Below are positions 22,389 through 33,379 of a DNA stretch of 64,000 nucleotides, in pieces. The notes beneath the pieces are model-generated. The model did not search any database, was not told the DNA's origin, and saw nothing but the letters and a program-made list of their open reading frames with translations. Source of the stretch: Macrophomina tecta (lineage: Eukaryota; Ascomycota; Dothideomycetes; Botryosphaeriales; Botryosphaeriaceae); contig JAKSGN010000006.1 of the NCBI GenBank assembly GCA_024180945.1, positions 2,914,001 through 2,978,000 of the forward strand, given 5' to 3'. A program made the translations under genes and the position numbers. How positions within the stretch are numbered: the first letter of the stretch is position 1; each line of letters begins with the position of its first letter.

Positions 22389-24384
22389 ATGTCCAAACGA
22401 GCGCATCCGACTGAAGATGAGGGCAGGAGAGTGATCGCTGCCAAGAGGCGGCATTCAGGGAAGGGCGCTTGCTATCCTTGCAATCAGCGAAAGGCCAGGT
22501 GTGACATGAAGCAAGTACTGTGCTCCACGTCCATGAGCGAAAAAAGCCTGACGTACTACGGATGCATGGAAATCGACGGTAAACTGTTGGAGGGTGGAAG
22601 GTTCCAGTGGCAGCCGCTAGGCCGTTCCAGGTTTAGGTTGTTTGCTTCAGCAGCTTAGTCAACACAAGCGCTGGCCCTGAAGGCCAACGCCTGCTGCCTC
22701 CTTCACCAATCAACCTTTCTTCTCTCGTTTGGAGTTTCACCAGTGACGTTGACCATAAAGCATGTGGCACGTGTGCGGGGAGGCTATCCCGATATCTGCA
22801 TATACGGTCGCGATGCGGCTTCCTCGACATCGGAGAGTCAAAGGCACAATGCACGCCGTCCATCTTCTGCCGTCTCAGATGACCCAATCGGCCTTGAGAG
22901 CCGCGATGCGCCCCAGGAAAAGTGCTCTTTCCTCGGTGAATGCTCTGCAGCCGCCTACTCGCGACAAATGGGAGGAGCAGGAAGTCCCATGGCAAACGGT
23001 ATCGAACCTGCACTAGGGCTGCGCAACACGCTCAGCCAATATCCCTTCATCAACGCCGAGACCGACGATCAAAACTGCCGTGAACTGCTCGCTATTTTTC
23101 CCACCCGCCAGGAGGTCTTGACTTACTACCACATCTGCCGCGCCATCGTGTTCCCACTTAGTCCTCTCATCGTGGACATCGATCACTTCGAATGCTGTCT
23201 CGCGGATTACCTCGAGCGCGTTCGTGGCACTGGAATTACTCTGGAGACGTCTCCTGAGAGGGGGAATGCCCGCCAAATTGCCCTTCTTCTTGCAACGCTT
23301 GCTACCGGTGCGCAAGCTTCTGACACCAGAGCCTGAGACTTCACTCAGAACACGGGATTTCTGCATCTGTCCCTGAAATGCAATGGTCTTTCAGGCGGCG
23401 ACTCTAGTGCGTAAGACAAGGCCGTTCGTGAGCCACCTCCGACGCTGATGGATTAATAGGGTGACAATTGTTCAGCAAGGCTGTATCCTTTCTCTTTGCT
23501 ACGATAGACAGACTACTACCGCAGACATGCCTTTCACTGACGGTGGTAACGCTGACAGCAATGAGCCTCTGGATTTCCGTAATAGCATGTGGCAAGTTGC
23601 CAAAGTGGGGCCTTGGCCTCGTAGGGAAACGATCTTCCAATGCTCTCATCGACGACCTTCAAGAGCTTATTGAAAAACTTACAGAAGATCGTTCCCAAAG
23701 CGGCTACGCACCTCCAAAGCAAACAAAATTGCAAGACACTGACGGAGCAAATGCAGTTCATACCTTTTCTCTCTGCACCGTTCATTCTGTCTGGCGGCAA
23801 TATGCCGACCCACTTTCCGGAGCGCCCGGCATATAAACCCGCAGCCGGCGTTTCTGCACATCCTGTCCACGGGAAAGAGCGCACTTGGGGATTGTATCGA
23901 ACATTTTCTAAGTCTGCATGCATTAAGTGTCTACCCTGCACGCTCTTGGATTCGTGTCCATGAGGCTCTTAGCTCGGCTCTCCTCCTCACAATTCTCGGA
24001 GAGACGCGTAAGTCTCGTAAATTGAGCATCGCGCAGTAGAGGCTTATCGACGTGCTCCTGTCTGAATTTCCGGAAGAGCACACATAAACAAACAGCGAAG
24101 GTGCCCTCACCTCATCCCATCTCCACGCGCTGAGGACCTTGCAAAGCCCTACCAAGAGCATGTCACACGACGCCATGCCTACGCCAGACATCTCACAGCA
24201 GGGCCAGCGCCGGGAAGCAGCTGCGGGCGATGGGGCACCCACCGCGGCGCACGACGATGATCCTTGCGCCATTGGGAGTGACCCTGCGTTTGAAATGTGG
24301 CATGCGGAACTGTCTCCGGTTGCGTTCCTGGACTCCGTAATCTGCGGTAGGCCCCGCCGTCGCGCTTCCACGCACGCAAGCTGA
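22389..24384 (+). pseudogene. decayed Zn2Cys6 transcription factor (SdrA-like by position)
   Basis: Exon-like start 22389 encodes KGACYPCNQRKARCD, the first half of a Zn2Cys6 cluster. The second half (ACGTC, 22760-22774) runs into a one-base frame change before GYPDIC, so the finger is broken. A middle part (22743-23336) reads as the fungal-trans region up to LLLATLATGAQASD, then a stop. Further recognisable pieces appear in different frames: NAMVFQAATLVR, then CILSLCYDRQ only ~30 codons later where ~100 are usual, THLQSKQNCKTLTEQM, and LHALSVYPARSWIRVHEALS. Multiple frame changes, stops and one internal deletion show a dead gene. It converges on PAD1; Aspergillus sdrA is a Zn2Cys6 regulator that adjoins padA and the fdc gene. 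Confidence 0.75.
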
Positions 24385-24469
24385 CAGCCTAGACAAATCG
24401 CTGCCGGCGAGCGGCCACACGTCCTTCCCGGGCTTCCAGTGTACCGGCTGATGCGTCCATGGTCACTGT

Positions 24470-25207
24470 TCATTTCTTCCGCATGCCCGCCCATCGCTCA
24501 AACCCCTCCACGTGGATGCCCAGCGAATCCAGCATCCTGCCGACGCTCTGGTCAACGAGGTCGGCGATCGTCTTGGGGCGCGTGTAGAACGCCGGCACGG
24601 GCGGAAACACGGTCGCGCCCGCTCGCTGCAGAAATGCCATGTTGTCCAAATGCACCGCGCTGAGCGGCGTCTCCCGCACCACCAGAACCAGCTTCCTCTG
24701 CTCCTTCAGGCACACGTCCGCCGACCGGGAGATCAGGTCGTCGCAATACCCCGCCCGCACTGCCGCCAGCGTCTTCATCGAGCACGGCACGATGATCATC
24801 CCGTCGTGCAGGAATGAGCCCGAGGACGGTGGGGCGGCCATGTCTTTCATGGCGTAGGACTTGGTGGCCAGCGACTGCACGTGCTCCCAGGAGAGGTCGG
24901 TCTCGTACTTCATGGTGGCCACCGCCCATTTGGACAGGATCAGGTGTGTCTCGATGTCGAGCTGCCGCAGGATCTCCAGCAGGCGGATGGAGAAGACGGT
25001 GCCGGTCGCACCGGTAACACCGACGACGATGCGCGGGTTGCGTTGGACGATGGGGAACTGACTCGGGGGCCGGAGAGGGCCGTTGGACAAGGCGGTGTGG
25101 TGGATGCGCCTCCACTTTGGAATTGCGGCAGTCGAGGACGAGGACGACGCCGCGGACTGGACTCTTTTGGAGAGACAAGGCAGGAGTCTTTGTCCTAGGC
25201 GGTGCAT
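24470..25207 (-). CDS. PAD1: flavin prenyltransferase PAD1 (UbiX family), mitochondrial
   Basis: A single exon of 245 residues. After a ~45-residue Ser/Arg-rich leader typical of mitochondrial import, the UbiX core begins with RIVVGVTGATGTVFSIRLLE (FMN loop GVTGA), followed by THLILSKWA, GSFLHDGMIIVPCSMKTLAAV (PCSMKT substrate loop), KLVLVVRETPLSAVHLDNM and a C-terminal DQSVGRMLD. UbiX enzymes join dimethylallyl phosphate to FMN, making prenyl-FMN, the cofactor of UbiD-type decarboxylases such as FDC1. The gene is divergent from FDC1 across a 426-bp gap, an arrangement that makes co-expression likely. Confidence 0.95.
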   Translation of the reverse strand: MHRLGQRLLPCLSKRVQSAASSSSSTAAIPKWRRIHHTALSNGPLRPPSQFPIVQRNPRIVVGVTGATGTVFSIRLLEILRQLDIETHLILSKWAVATMKYETDLSWEHVQSLATKSYAMKDMAAPPSSGSFLHDGMIIVPCSMKTLAAVRAGYCDDLISRSADVCLKEQRKLVLVVRETPLSAVHLDNMAFLQRAGATVFPPVPAFYTRPKTIADLVDQSVGRMLDSLGIHVEGFERWAGMRKK

Positions 25208-25633
25208 TTTGGCATGGAAGCAAAATCAAACACGCGGGAACTGAGCGCAGCTGGAGGCAGATCTGTGCAGGAACGCAGGGCGGAACTGCTTCCCCGGCTA
25301 GGCGCTTGAGGCGGGCAGATTCGAAACAGGAGGTCAGAAAGCTGATGAATGCCGGTCTTCTCCAGGGCGGACAACCTTATGTAAAGAGCGTGGAAAGCCC
25401 TACTGAGGCCCTCCTTTACCGCGTCAAGCGACTTGGCCGAAGCCGCTCCCGAAGCGGCCGAGTGGCCGGAGAGCGTCCGAGCGACGCATCCCACCAATGG
25501 CTGCTGTGAATCATGCTCCGCGAGAGCTGGTTCAAGCGCAAGTGTTTGAAAGTGGTACGATAATGAGAGCTCTGTATAAAGCACGGCCGGGCGCCAGCGG
25601 GCATTTCCACCCACACCGCTGCCACTGTCCGCC
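25208..25633. promoter_or_regulatory. bidirectional promoter PAD1/FDC1
   Basis: The gap between the two divergent starts. A TATAAA box at 25575-25580 lies 54 bp upstream of the FDC1 ATG. Several CCG/CGG triplets occur (for example GAAGCGGCCGAG near 25454), as expected for Zn2Cys6 control, but none can be assigned. Confidence 0.5.
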
Positions 25634-27306
25634 ATGCTTCCCCGTCTTGCAGGCAACGTATCCAGAACTTCCGGGAGACCTTTGGGCCGGGCGGTCTACT
25701 CATCCGTACGTCTCAATCATGGCTCGGCCCAGGACCTCCCGCACATGAACTTCCGTTCGTTTGTGGACGCGCTGAAGCAAGACGGGGATATTGCCGAAAT
25801 CAACACCGAGAAGGACCCAAACCTGGAAGTGGCGGCAATCATCCGCAGGGCGTGCGAAACGGACGACAAAGCCCCGCTGTTCAACAATGTCAAAGGCGCC
25901 AGGAATGGACTGTTTCGCATCCTCGGTGCTCCGGCATCTGTTCGCAGCCCGTCCAGGGGGAAATATGGACGGCTTGCGAGGCACTTGGCCTTACCGCCGA
26001 ATGCTGGGATGAAAGAGATTCTGGACAAGATGCTCTCCGCAAAGGGTGCTCCAGGCAAGCCGCCGCGGGTGGTTTCGACCGGCTCGTGCAAAGAGAACAT
26101 AGTCCTCGGAGATGACATCGACCTCGAAGCCCTGCCCTCGCCCCAGATCCACAAAGGCGATGGCGGAAAGTACATCCAGACCTATGGAATGCACATCGTC
26201 CAGTCGCCGGACGGAAAGTGGACGAACTGGTCAATCGCCCGCGCAATGATCAGCGACAAGCGCCACCTCGCCGGCCTCGTCATTGAACCTCAACACCTTT
26301 GGCAGATCCACCAAATGTGGAAGAAGGAGGGCAGAGACATCCCATGGGCCCTGGCGTTTGGTGTTCCTCCCGCCGCAATCATGGCCTCCAGCATGCCGCT
26401 GCCCGACGGTCTGACGGAAGCCGAGTACATCGGCGCCATGACCGGCACTGCTCTCGACGTCGTCAAGTGCGAGACCAATGACCTCCTCGTCCCCGCCAAC
26501 TCGGAAATCGTCTTCGAGGGCGAGCTCTCCGTCTCGAAAACCGCAACCGAAGGACCGTTCGGCGAGATGCACGGCTACGTCTTCCCCGGCATCCCCCACA
26601 ACAACCCGCTGTAAGTGGCTTCGAACCGCAAGCCACCAACACCAAAGACTCGCTAACAATGTGTGTGCCTGTGTGTGTGTGCTCCAGCTTCCGCGTTGAC
26701 TGCATCACGCACCGCAACGACGCCATCCTGCCCGTCTCGTCCTGCGGCCGGCTCACCGACGAGACGCACACCATGATTGGCTCGCTGGCGGCGGCCGAGA
26801 TCCGGCACCTGTGCCAGTCCGCGGGTCTGCCCATCACCGACGCCTTCGCGCCCTTCGAGTCGCAGGTTACGTGGGCGGCACTGCGGGTCGACACCGCCGC
26901 CCTGCGCGCCATGCAGACTGACTCCAAGACCTTCAGCAAGCGCGTCGGCGACCTCGTCTTCAACCACAAGGCCGGCTACACCATCCATCGGATCGTCCTG
27001 GTCGGTGACGACATCGACGTGTATGATGGGAGGGATGTCTTGTGGGCGTTCAGCACGCGCTGTCGCCCGTTCGATGACGAGACGTTCTTCCCAGACGTGA
27101 GGGCTTTCCCGCTTATTCCGTACAATGGGCACGGTGCGCACAGTCCCGTGCGGGGAGGCAAAGTGGTGAGCGATGCGCTGTTGCCAGTTGAATATACGAA
27201 GGGCAGGACGTGGGAGGCGGCGAGCTTCAAGGAGAGTTATCCCGAGGACGTCAAGCAGAAGGTGCTTGCGGACTGGCAGGCTATGGGGTTTGAATCGAGA
27301 AGCTGA
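25634..27306 (+). CDS. FDC1: ferulic/cinnamic acid decarboxylase FDC1 (UbiD family)
   Basis: Two exons (25634-26610, 26688-27306) give 531 residues. A ~40-residue basic leader precedes the UbiD fold, which starts at [15 protein letters not shown]. Family signatures: [49 protein letters not shown] (the Arg of the catalytic triad), and [15 protein letters not shown] (the paired glutamates). The enzyme uses prenyl-FMN to remove CO2 from alpha,beta-unsaturated acids such as cinnamate, ferulate and sorbate, giving vinyl arenes or 1,3-pentadiene; this detoxifies plant phenolics and sorbate. The intron has a GT-rich stretch after a CTAAC branch point. PAD1 next door makes its cofactor. Confidence 0.95.
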
Positions 27307-28014
27307 ACAGACAAGATGCGCATCCGCTGGGGGCGAGGAAGTAATCTTGACTCGTGAGACAGGTTTCACTGGTCGCGTCTCAGATATGCGGTCGCTCTTG
27401 CGTCAGACTATGCAATGAACCCGCATATGGTAAGTATCAAAAAGGATGCTACCTAGATGAACTAATGCCACGCAAATTTCGATAGTAATATCTGGAGTGT
27501 TTCTTTTCCCAAAGCTTTAGCATTTATCAGGTCTCTGGCACTTTCCAAGGCGGCGGACTGGGGTCTGCGCTCAACATTGAACGGCGCAGGACGAAGAGTT
27601 GTAGCTCTTGGCAGCGTGTAAGCGCTGTTGTCGTCGATAGACAAACATTGCACGTCGAGAAATAGATCAGTAGGACGTTGGACGTAAGCCGATTATTTCC
27701 AGGAAAATACAGTCTACGCTTACCTTCCCTGTTTTCGGGTCCTACGCGGCAATGGCCGTGAGGCCTGCAAAGGCAAAAGCACCAGTATTCGGTACTGGGC
27801 CCCGATTGGACTACCTGACATTGCACGCCTTGATTTGCAGGGTCGCAGATGCGACCGCTTTAGCGCTTACAGGACAAAAATCAAATGCGGGGTGCTGACA
27901 CGGGATCGCATAGCTGTATCGCCGGTGCATATCAATGCAGGGGCCCAGCAAATACGGCATGTGTGTATTCTCTATAACTTAAAACTGTCTTCCACTTCTC
28001 TCCTCCACGTCGGT
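27307..28014. other. intergenic spacer
   Basis: FDC1 terminator side and P450 promoter. No gene supported; short frames on both strands lack features. Confidence 0.5.
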
Positions 28015-29939
28015 ATGGATCAGAACTGGCCACAGCTTCAGGAGACAACCACACGGCTGTGGATCGCGTCCGCCGCCTCAGCACTGGCGTTTCACCTGCT
28101 GATACAGAATTTCGAGCTTCTGGAGCTCCTCGTATGGCAGGCGCTTGGAGTAGCCACGGCGGTCGGAGCCGGTGCTTTCTACATCGACCTTCAGGTGCTG
28201 CGCTCTACACCAGCGGACGCGGCAAAACACCTGGCAGTCTCTGCAATGAGTTTCTCACTCACCCTCACGGTATCCATAATCATTTACCGTGCATTCTTCC
28301 ATCGCTTACGGAGGTTTCCCGGGCCATTCGCTGCTAAGCTGAGCAAATTATGGAGTGTCTACCAATCTTCCAAGGATTTCAAATACAACCTGCTCCTGGA
28401 AGACCTGCACAAGAAGTACGGCGATGTTGTCCGCACTGGTACGAAAAACCTCACCCCCAATGGATAGCAGGCTGAACAAGCTACCCACTGCAGGCCCCCG
28501 GGAATTGTCTGTTGCCCGCGCATCCGCTCTGCCGCAAGTAACGAGCTGCCGCAAAACCATCTTCTACGCGCACACTGACTGGAAGCAAGCGCGCCTCGGC
28601 ATGCTCGAGACGCGCGACCTCGAGGACCACCGCAAACGCAGGCGTCCATGGGAGATGGCGCTAGGCATGAAAGGTGTGTTTTTATGCGCAACTCACTCCT
28701 CTCCGATGGCAACACAAACCAAAGCTCACCGGAAAACAGAAATCGCAGGTTATGATCCCGACATCCAACGCGCCATCGGCCTTTTCCTCGACCAGATAGC
28801 GTGCGAGCCGGGCCAGCGCATCAACATCACCGACTGGAGCGCCATGCTCGCATACGACCTGATGGGCGTTGTCGGCTTCGGCAAGGACTTTGGGAGCATC
28901 CGGAGCGGGAAGCAGAGCCCTGCGATCGACGCGCTGCGCAGTGCCATGCGTGCTTTGGGAGTGCTGTTCCCCGTGCCCTGGTTGATCAATATCCTGGGCC
29001 ATATCCCCGGCGCGGATGGCGGTTTGCAGCCCTTGGCGCAATACTGCAGGGATCTAGTGGCTGAGAAGCGCAAGGCATGTTGTTGCAAAATGTCTGTCGT
29101 CCGGGTGCGAGCGTTGACAGCGGCGTATACAGGTCGCCCAAGCCGAGAGGTCAGAGCAGCCAAAAGATGTCATCTCCTGGCTCATCCGCGCCTTCGAAGA
29201 GGGCGGGCCGTCGGGCGCTCCCACCAAAGAAGCGCTCGACGAGGACGCGCGCGCGCTCGTCATTGCCGGCGCCGAGACGACCTACGTCACGCTCGTCAAC
29301 GCCTTTTACTACCTCGCCGCGCACCCGTCCGTCTACGCGAATCTACAGCGCGAAGTCGACGCCGCGTGTCCCGGCGGCGACGCGTCCTTCACCCACGACA
29401 GGGTCAAGAACCTCCCGCTGCTCGATGCCGTCATCAACGAGACGCTGCGCCTCAAGCCGCCCGTCCCGCTCGGCCAGCCGCGCTTGACGCCGCCCGAGGG
29501 CCTGCGCATCGACGATGACCTGTTCATACCGGGCGATGTGCACGTCTCCATGCCGCAGTGGGTGATCCAAAGGGACGAGCGATGCTACGAGCGGCCGGAG
29601 GAGTTCGTGCCGGAGCGGTGGGTGGCCGGCGGGGAGAAGGCGGGCATGATAAAGGACAGGACCGCCTTCTTCCCGTTCCAGACGGGCGAGTACGCTAAAG
29701 CCTGTTGATATCTCTCGGCTGACGGACGGACAGGCATCTTCTACTGCGTAGGGCAGCCGCTGGCGTACTGGGAGATGAAGAGCGTGCTGGCTAGGCTGGC
29801 GCTGCGCTACAATATCAGGTTCGCCTCGGCGCAGGATGGCAAGGATTTCGATGCCAAGACCCTGGCGACTTGGACGCTCTCTCCGCCGCCATTGGGCATG
29901 TGCTTCAGGGAGCGGAAAGGGCGGGAACGCTTGGCTTGA
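28015..29939 (+). CDS. cytochrome P450 monooxygenase
   Basis: Five exons (28015-28438, 28494-28673, 28749-29074, 29133-29685, 29734-29939) give 562 residues. The N-terminus has three hydrophobic stretches before the proline hinge RRFPGPFAAKLSKLW. P450 marks: helix C region HKRRR-like (DHRKRRRPWEMAL), I-helix LVIAGAETTYVTL, ExxR in INETLRLKP, VPERWV, and haem loop FPFQTGIFYCVGQPLA with the thiolate Cys. Introns 3 and 4 appear to use GC-AG splice sites (donors GCATGT at 29075 and GCGAGT at 29686); the second is required to form the haem loop in frame. An ER-bound hydroxylase of unknown substrate, in the wide fungal secondary-metabolism group. A UstYa-like gene follows on the same strand. Confidence 0.88.
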
Positions 29940-30471
29940 AGGGTAAGGCGATGGATGCGCAGGGGGCTGTAAGTTACGTCGCTCCCTCTTTAGTCGACGG
30001 AAATGGGAGTGATGCGCCAGATTGTTGATGAACGCAAACAATAGGAGACGACAAGCCATCTGCGACGCTTTGCTAGACTGATTCGGGAGTGCCGAAACGG
30101 CACGCGCGGTGTAAGGCATCCCGCCAGCGTTGCCGAGTGCTGGGCGGGATGGTCTTCCAACTCGCTAGTCACCACCACTTCCATGGATGTTCAGCACTCG
30201 TTTCTTTTTTGCGGGCAATCTTGGTTTTTCGACTTACAATTCTGCATGCTTAGCGAGATTGGGACGAATGAGTATGATAGTAGGAAGAAGGTAGTCTGCG
30301 GGGTTGGTGCTCAACTTGGCGCTCTTCGTTAAACCGTATTTCGAGTCAGTCACTGCCGCTCGAGCATGGCGCTCACGGCTAGGCGGATCAGGCACTGCAA
30401 TGCAAGGGAACATTTAAAGGCGTCCATTCTTCTAAGACCTTGTAACGCTTGATTTGCTCTACCTCTTCACA
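29940..30471. other. intergenic spacer with two hairpins
   Basis: Between P450 and UstYa-like genes. It contains two inverted repeats (30089-30103 and 30117-30151, listed separately) and a TTTAAA near 30411 as a possible TATA box for the downstream gene. I looked for a short repetitive peptide precursor with basic cleavage sites and found none. Confidence 0.55.
30089..30151. repeat. pair of inverted repeats (hairpins)
   Basis: First: GTGCCG-AAA-CGGCAC at 30089-30103, perfect 6-bp stem. Second: CATCCCGCCAGC at 30117-30128 against GCTGGGCGGGATG at 30139-30151, a GC-rich stem of 12 pairs with one bulged base and a 10-nt loop. Confidence 0.75.
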
Positions 30472-31543
30472 ATGGCTATGGATGAAGTACGAATGCCCTT
30501 TCTCGCACAGCAAGGCAAATACCGCCCGGTCGATGATGATACCGAAGAGGGGGAGGAGTCTGTCAACGTCACGCATCACCAGTTTCTCTCACAGCAGCGC
30601 AGAAAGAGATGGATGATTATCCTGGCTTATGTCGCCCAGTCAATCGTCATGTTTGTGCTGGGGGTTGTGGCGGCCAAGTTTTATGGAAGTCATGGATCAT
30701 CGCAAGCCCTCGGAACCTACGAGACCGGATTCGCCACCGAGAGCGTGGTCTGTGAGTGGTCGAGTATGTCCGCATGTGGGAGTGAATGCTGATCAGGATT
30801 TGCAGTACCCCGAGATTTGATCCAAGTCGAGCAGAGGAAATTCACCGGAGGTGTCGAGTTCACGGAAAACGGGGAACTGTTCCTGATCGATGCGCCCGGA
30901 GAACGCGTGTACGTGGGCCAACCTAACGGTGACATAGATGAGGCTTGGCACAATCTCCTTGACGGGCGATACTTTTCATTGTCTGAAGACGAGGCGAAAA
31001 GTATCTGGGGGGACGGCTACGAGATTTACCGCGACCAGGCCGTCGGTGGCTTCAGTGGAGGGTATGGCGCGGAATCAAAGCGGAGTGTTATCTGTATAGG
31101 CGCTAACGATGGCGACAGGTTTGATATGTTTCATAGTCTCCACTGTCTGGTAGGCTGGCATATCTCGAAGAAGTGATCCCGATGGCCATAACTGACGTCT
31201 GCTGCAGAATCAGCTTCGAATGGCGCTGCACAGAGACTACTACCCAGAAATGCCCCACCACAATATGACCCATCAGTGTACGTTGAGCGGCAGCCCGCAC
31301 TTGTGGTTGGCACTGACGTGAGTGATCGAAGGGCACTGCATCGACCACCTACGACAGGTCATCCAATGCCAGGGCAGCGCAACTATAATCCCCACAAAAT
31401 GGCGGCCGGGAATACAGAACCAGTACGTGGATACGGCCCAGGTTCAGACATGCAGGAATTTCGACCTCCTCCGCAGCTATACTCTGAGACGGCATCACGG
31501 CGATTTGTACGTACCGCGGCCGCCGCCCAGGGAGCAACAGTAG
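30472..31543 (+). CDS. UstYa-like (DUF3328) protein
   Basis: Five exons (introns 30752-30805, 31062-31118, 31150-31207, 31278-31331) give 282 residues in frame. One membrane helix, WMIILAYVAQSIVMFVLGVV, lies near residue 50, so the protein is membrane-anchored. Both signature metal-binding boxes of the family are present: FDMFHSLHCLNQLR (HxxHC) and WHCIDHLRQVIQCQG (HC..), followed by the conserved NFDLLRSY tail. Relatives (UstYa/UstYb, AprY, CctO/R) are copper-type oxidases or chlorinase-like enzymes that modify or cyclise peptides and other metabolites, often in RiPP clusters. Intron 2 is a multiple of three, so the unspliced form would also be open; the GCTAAC branch point favours splicing. 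Confidence 0.85.
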
Positions 31544-31947
31544 CAGACCACGAATCAGCGATAGCTTCCGCCGTCTTCATTCGTTATTCTGAGTTTTCAT
31601 ATGCGCCACTATCCCATCCCTTGATTTATGCCTCGTGGCGAGGTAGCCGCACGTTGCCACCGGGATCTAGTCCGAAGAAGTGGGTCCGGCAGGAGGAGGC
31701 TCAAACGGCCATCTGATATCTCGCAGAAGGCCCGATCACAGCTGCTGAGATCTTGATCGTTGCGCTTTCCTTTCGTCATACGGACGCCATAACGTGCCTC
31801 CGCATAAGCGCATTCTGGTTTTTCGCACTATCTTGGAGCACCGATTATGGCGGAATTTAAAATGGCATTTCCAACAATCCCGTCCCCTTCGATTCCCACC
31901 CGACACGCAAACTTGACGCCACCGTCAATCCGCCTCGAACGACCGCC
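31544..31947. other. intergenic spacer
   Basis: 3' side of the UstYa-like gene and promoter of the aquaglyceroporin gene. No element recognised apart from A/T-rich stretches near 31850. Confidence 0.5.
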
Positions 31948-33273
31948 ATGGATCCCTCCTCCAGGCACATAGACTGGGACATCGACTCCCGCGACCACAC
32001 CCCCGACCGCGCGGGATCCCTCCCGCTCCCCGTCACGGCCTCGTCTCCTTCGAGCGGCGAGAAGTCGTCCAATTCCTCCCCCCCATTCTCGCCGGACCGA
32101 AGCTCCGGATCACCCGCAGGGGTCGGGTCAGGCTCGGGCCGGCATGGCCGGCGGCGCAGCGCACGTGCGCTGTTCGGCCTAGAGGAGGACCGGCCAATGA
32201 AGCGGCACTACACGGGCGCCGAGCACCTGCTGTGGTCGCGCATCCGCGCGACGCTGCAGGAGCCCTTCTCCGAGTTCCTGGGCGTCATGGTGCTCACGTG
32301 CTTCTACAGCGGCAGCATCGCGCAGGCGTTGCTGAGTGCAGGGCAGCAAACCGCTCCGGGCGGCTACGGATATGGGACGTATATGTCGGTCCCGTGGGGG
32401 TAAGTTATCCACTCTCTCTCTCTCTTCTCCCATGCTCTCCAGCTGACGAATGGAACACATAGAACGGGCATAGGCGTCATGCTCGGCATCTACATCGCCG
32501 GCGACTCGGGCGCGTACCTCAACCCGGCCATCACGCTGGCCAACTGCATCTTCCGCGGGCTCCCCTGGCGGTCGCTCCCCGCCATCATCTCCGCGCAGTT
32601 CCTCGGCGCCTTCGTGGCGACGGCGCTCGTGTACGGCAACTACATCAGCGCCATCAATTGGTACTCCGGCCCGGGCAACCGCATCGTGCCGCCCGCCGAC
32701 AAGGCGACCGCGCAGATCTTCGCGTCCTACCCGCAGTCGTACGCGCCCGTCGAGTCGCAGGTCTTCTCCGTCATCATCCCGACCGGCCTGATCACCGTCG
32801 TGGTGTCGGCGCTGAAGGACGACTATAACAACGGCATCTCGAAGGCCGGCGGCAATTTCTTCCCGCTGGCCATGTTTTTCCTGTTCTACGGCATCGGCGT
32901 CGCGTTTGGCTGGGAGACTGGGTGAGTAACTGCACGGCCACATCCTGCTCACTGATCGATCTTCTGACGCGTTCCCTGCAGCGGCGCCGTCAACCCGGCC
33001 CTCGACTTCTCCGGCCGCCTGATGTCCAGCGCGGTGGGATACCCGCGCGAAGTGTGGACGGCGAGCAGCTACTACTTCTGGGTGCCCTTACTGATGCCCT
33101 TCGTCGGCGCCGTCGCGGGCGGCTTCCTGTACGACACCTTGGTCTTCACTGGCCCAAGCCCGATCAACAGTCCGTGGCTGGGCCTCAAGCGTATGGTGGA
33201 TCAGTCAATCGAGAAGCAGAACTCGCTCGATAGGACGGCGCAACGGAGGAGTAGCAAGACAGTTGAAGTTTAA
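31948..33273 (+). CDS. aquaglyceroporin (MIP family) with altered second NPA box
   Basis: Three exons (31948-32399, 32463-32921, 32982-33273) give 400 residues. A ~90-residue Ser/Pro-rich cytoplasmic N-terminus precedes six membrane segments starting at FSEFLGVMVLTCFYSGSIAQALL. The first half-helix box is SGAYLNPAITLAN; the second is GAVNPALDFSGRL at residues 306-318. In most members the second box reads NPARD; here the arginine is leucine (L311, codon 33001-33003). The Asp after it is the usual glycerol-facilitator mark. It should be a plasma-membrane channel for glycerol or other small solutes, with a changed selectivity filter. Intron 1 contains a (CT)n run. Confidence 0.85.
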
Positions 33274-33309
33274 AGAGAATAATGCCTATGCTTTGATTTG
33301 CTAATCACC

Positions 33310-33379
33310 GGAAAGGAGTTCAGGAAGGAAAAAGGAAAGGAGTTCCAAGAAGGGAAAAGAGAAAAAAAAAGGAGTTCCT
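33310..33379 (+). repeat. polypurine tract with tandem GGAGTTC units
   Basis: Three degenerate copies of a GGAAAGGAGTTC-type unit (at about 33310, 33334 and 33368) separated by A/G-only runs, in the gap between two convergent genes (aquaglyceroporin and the FAD-Rieske protein). It could act as a shared 3' boundary; nothing more is shown. Confidence 0.6.
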
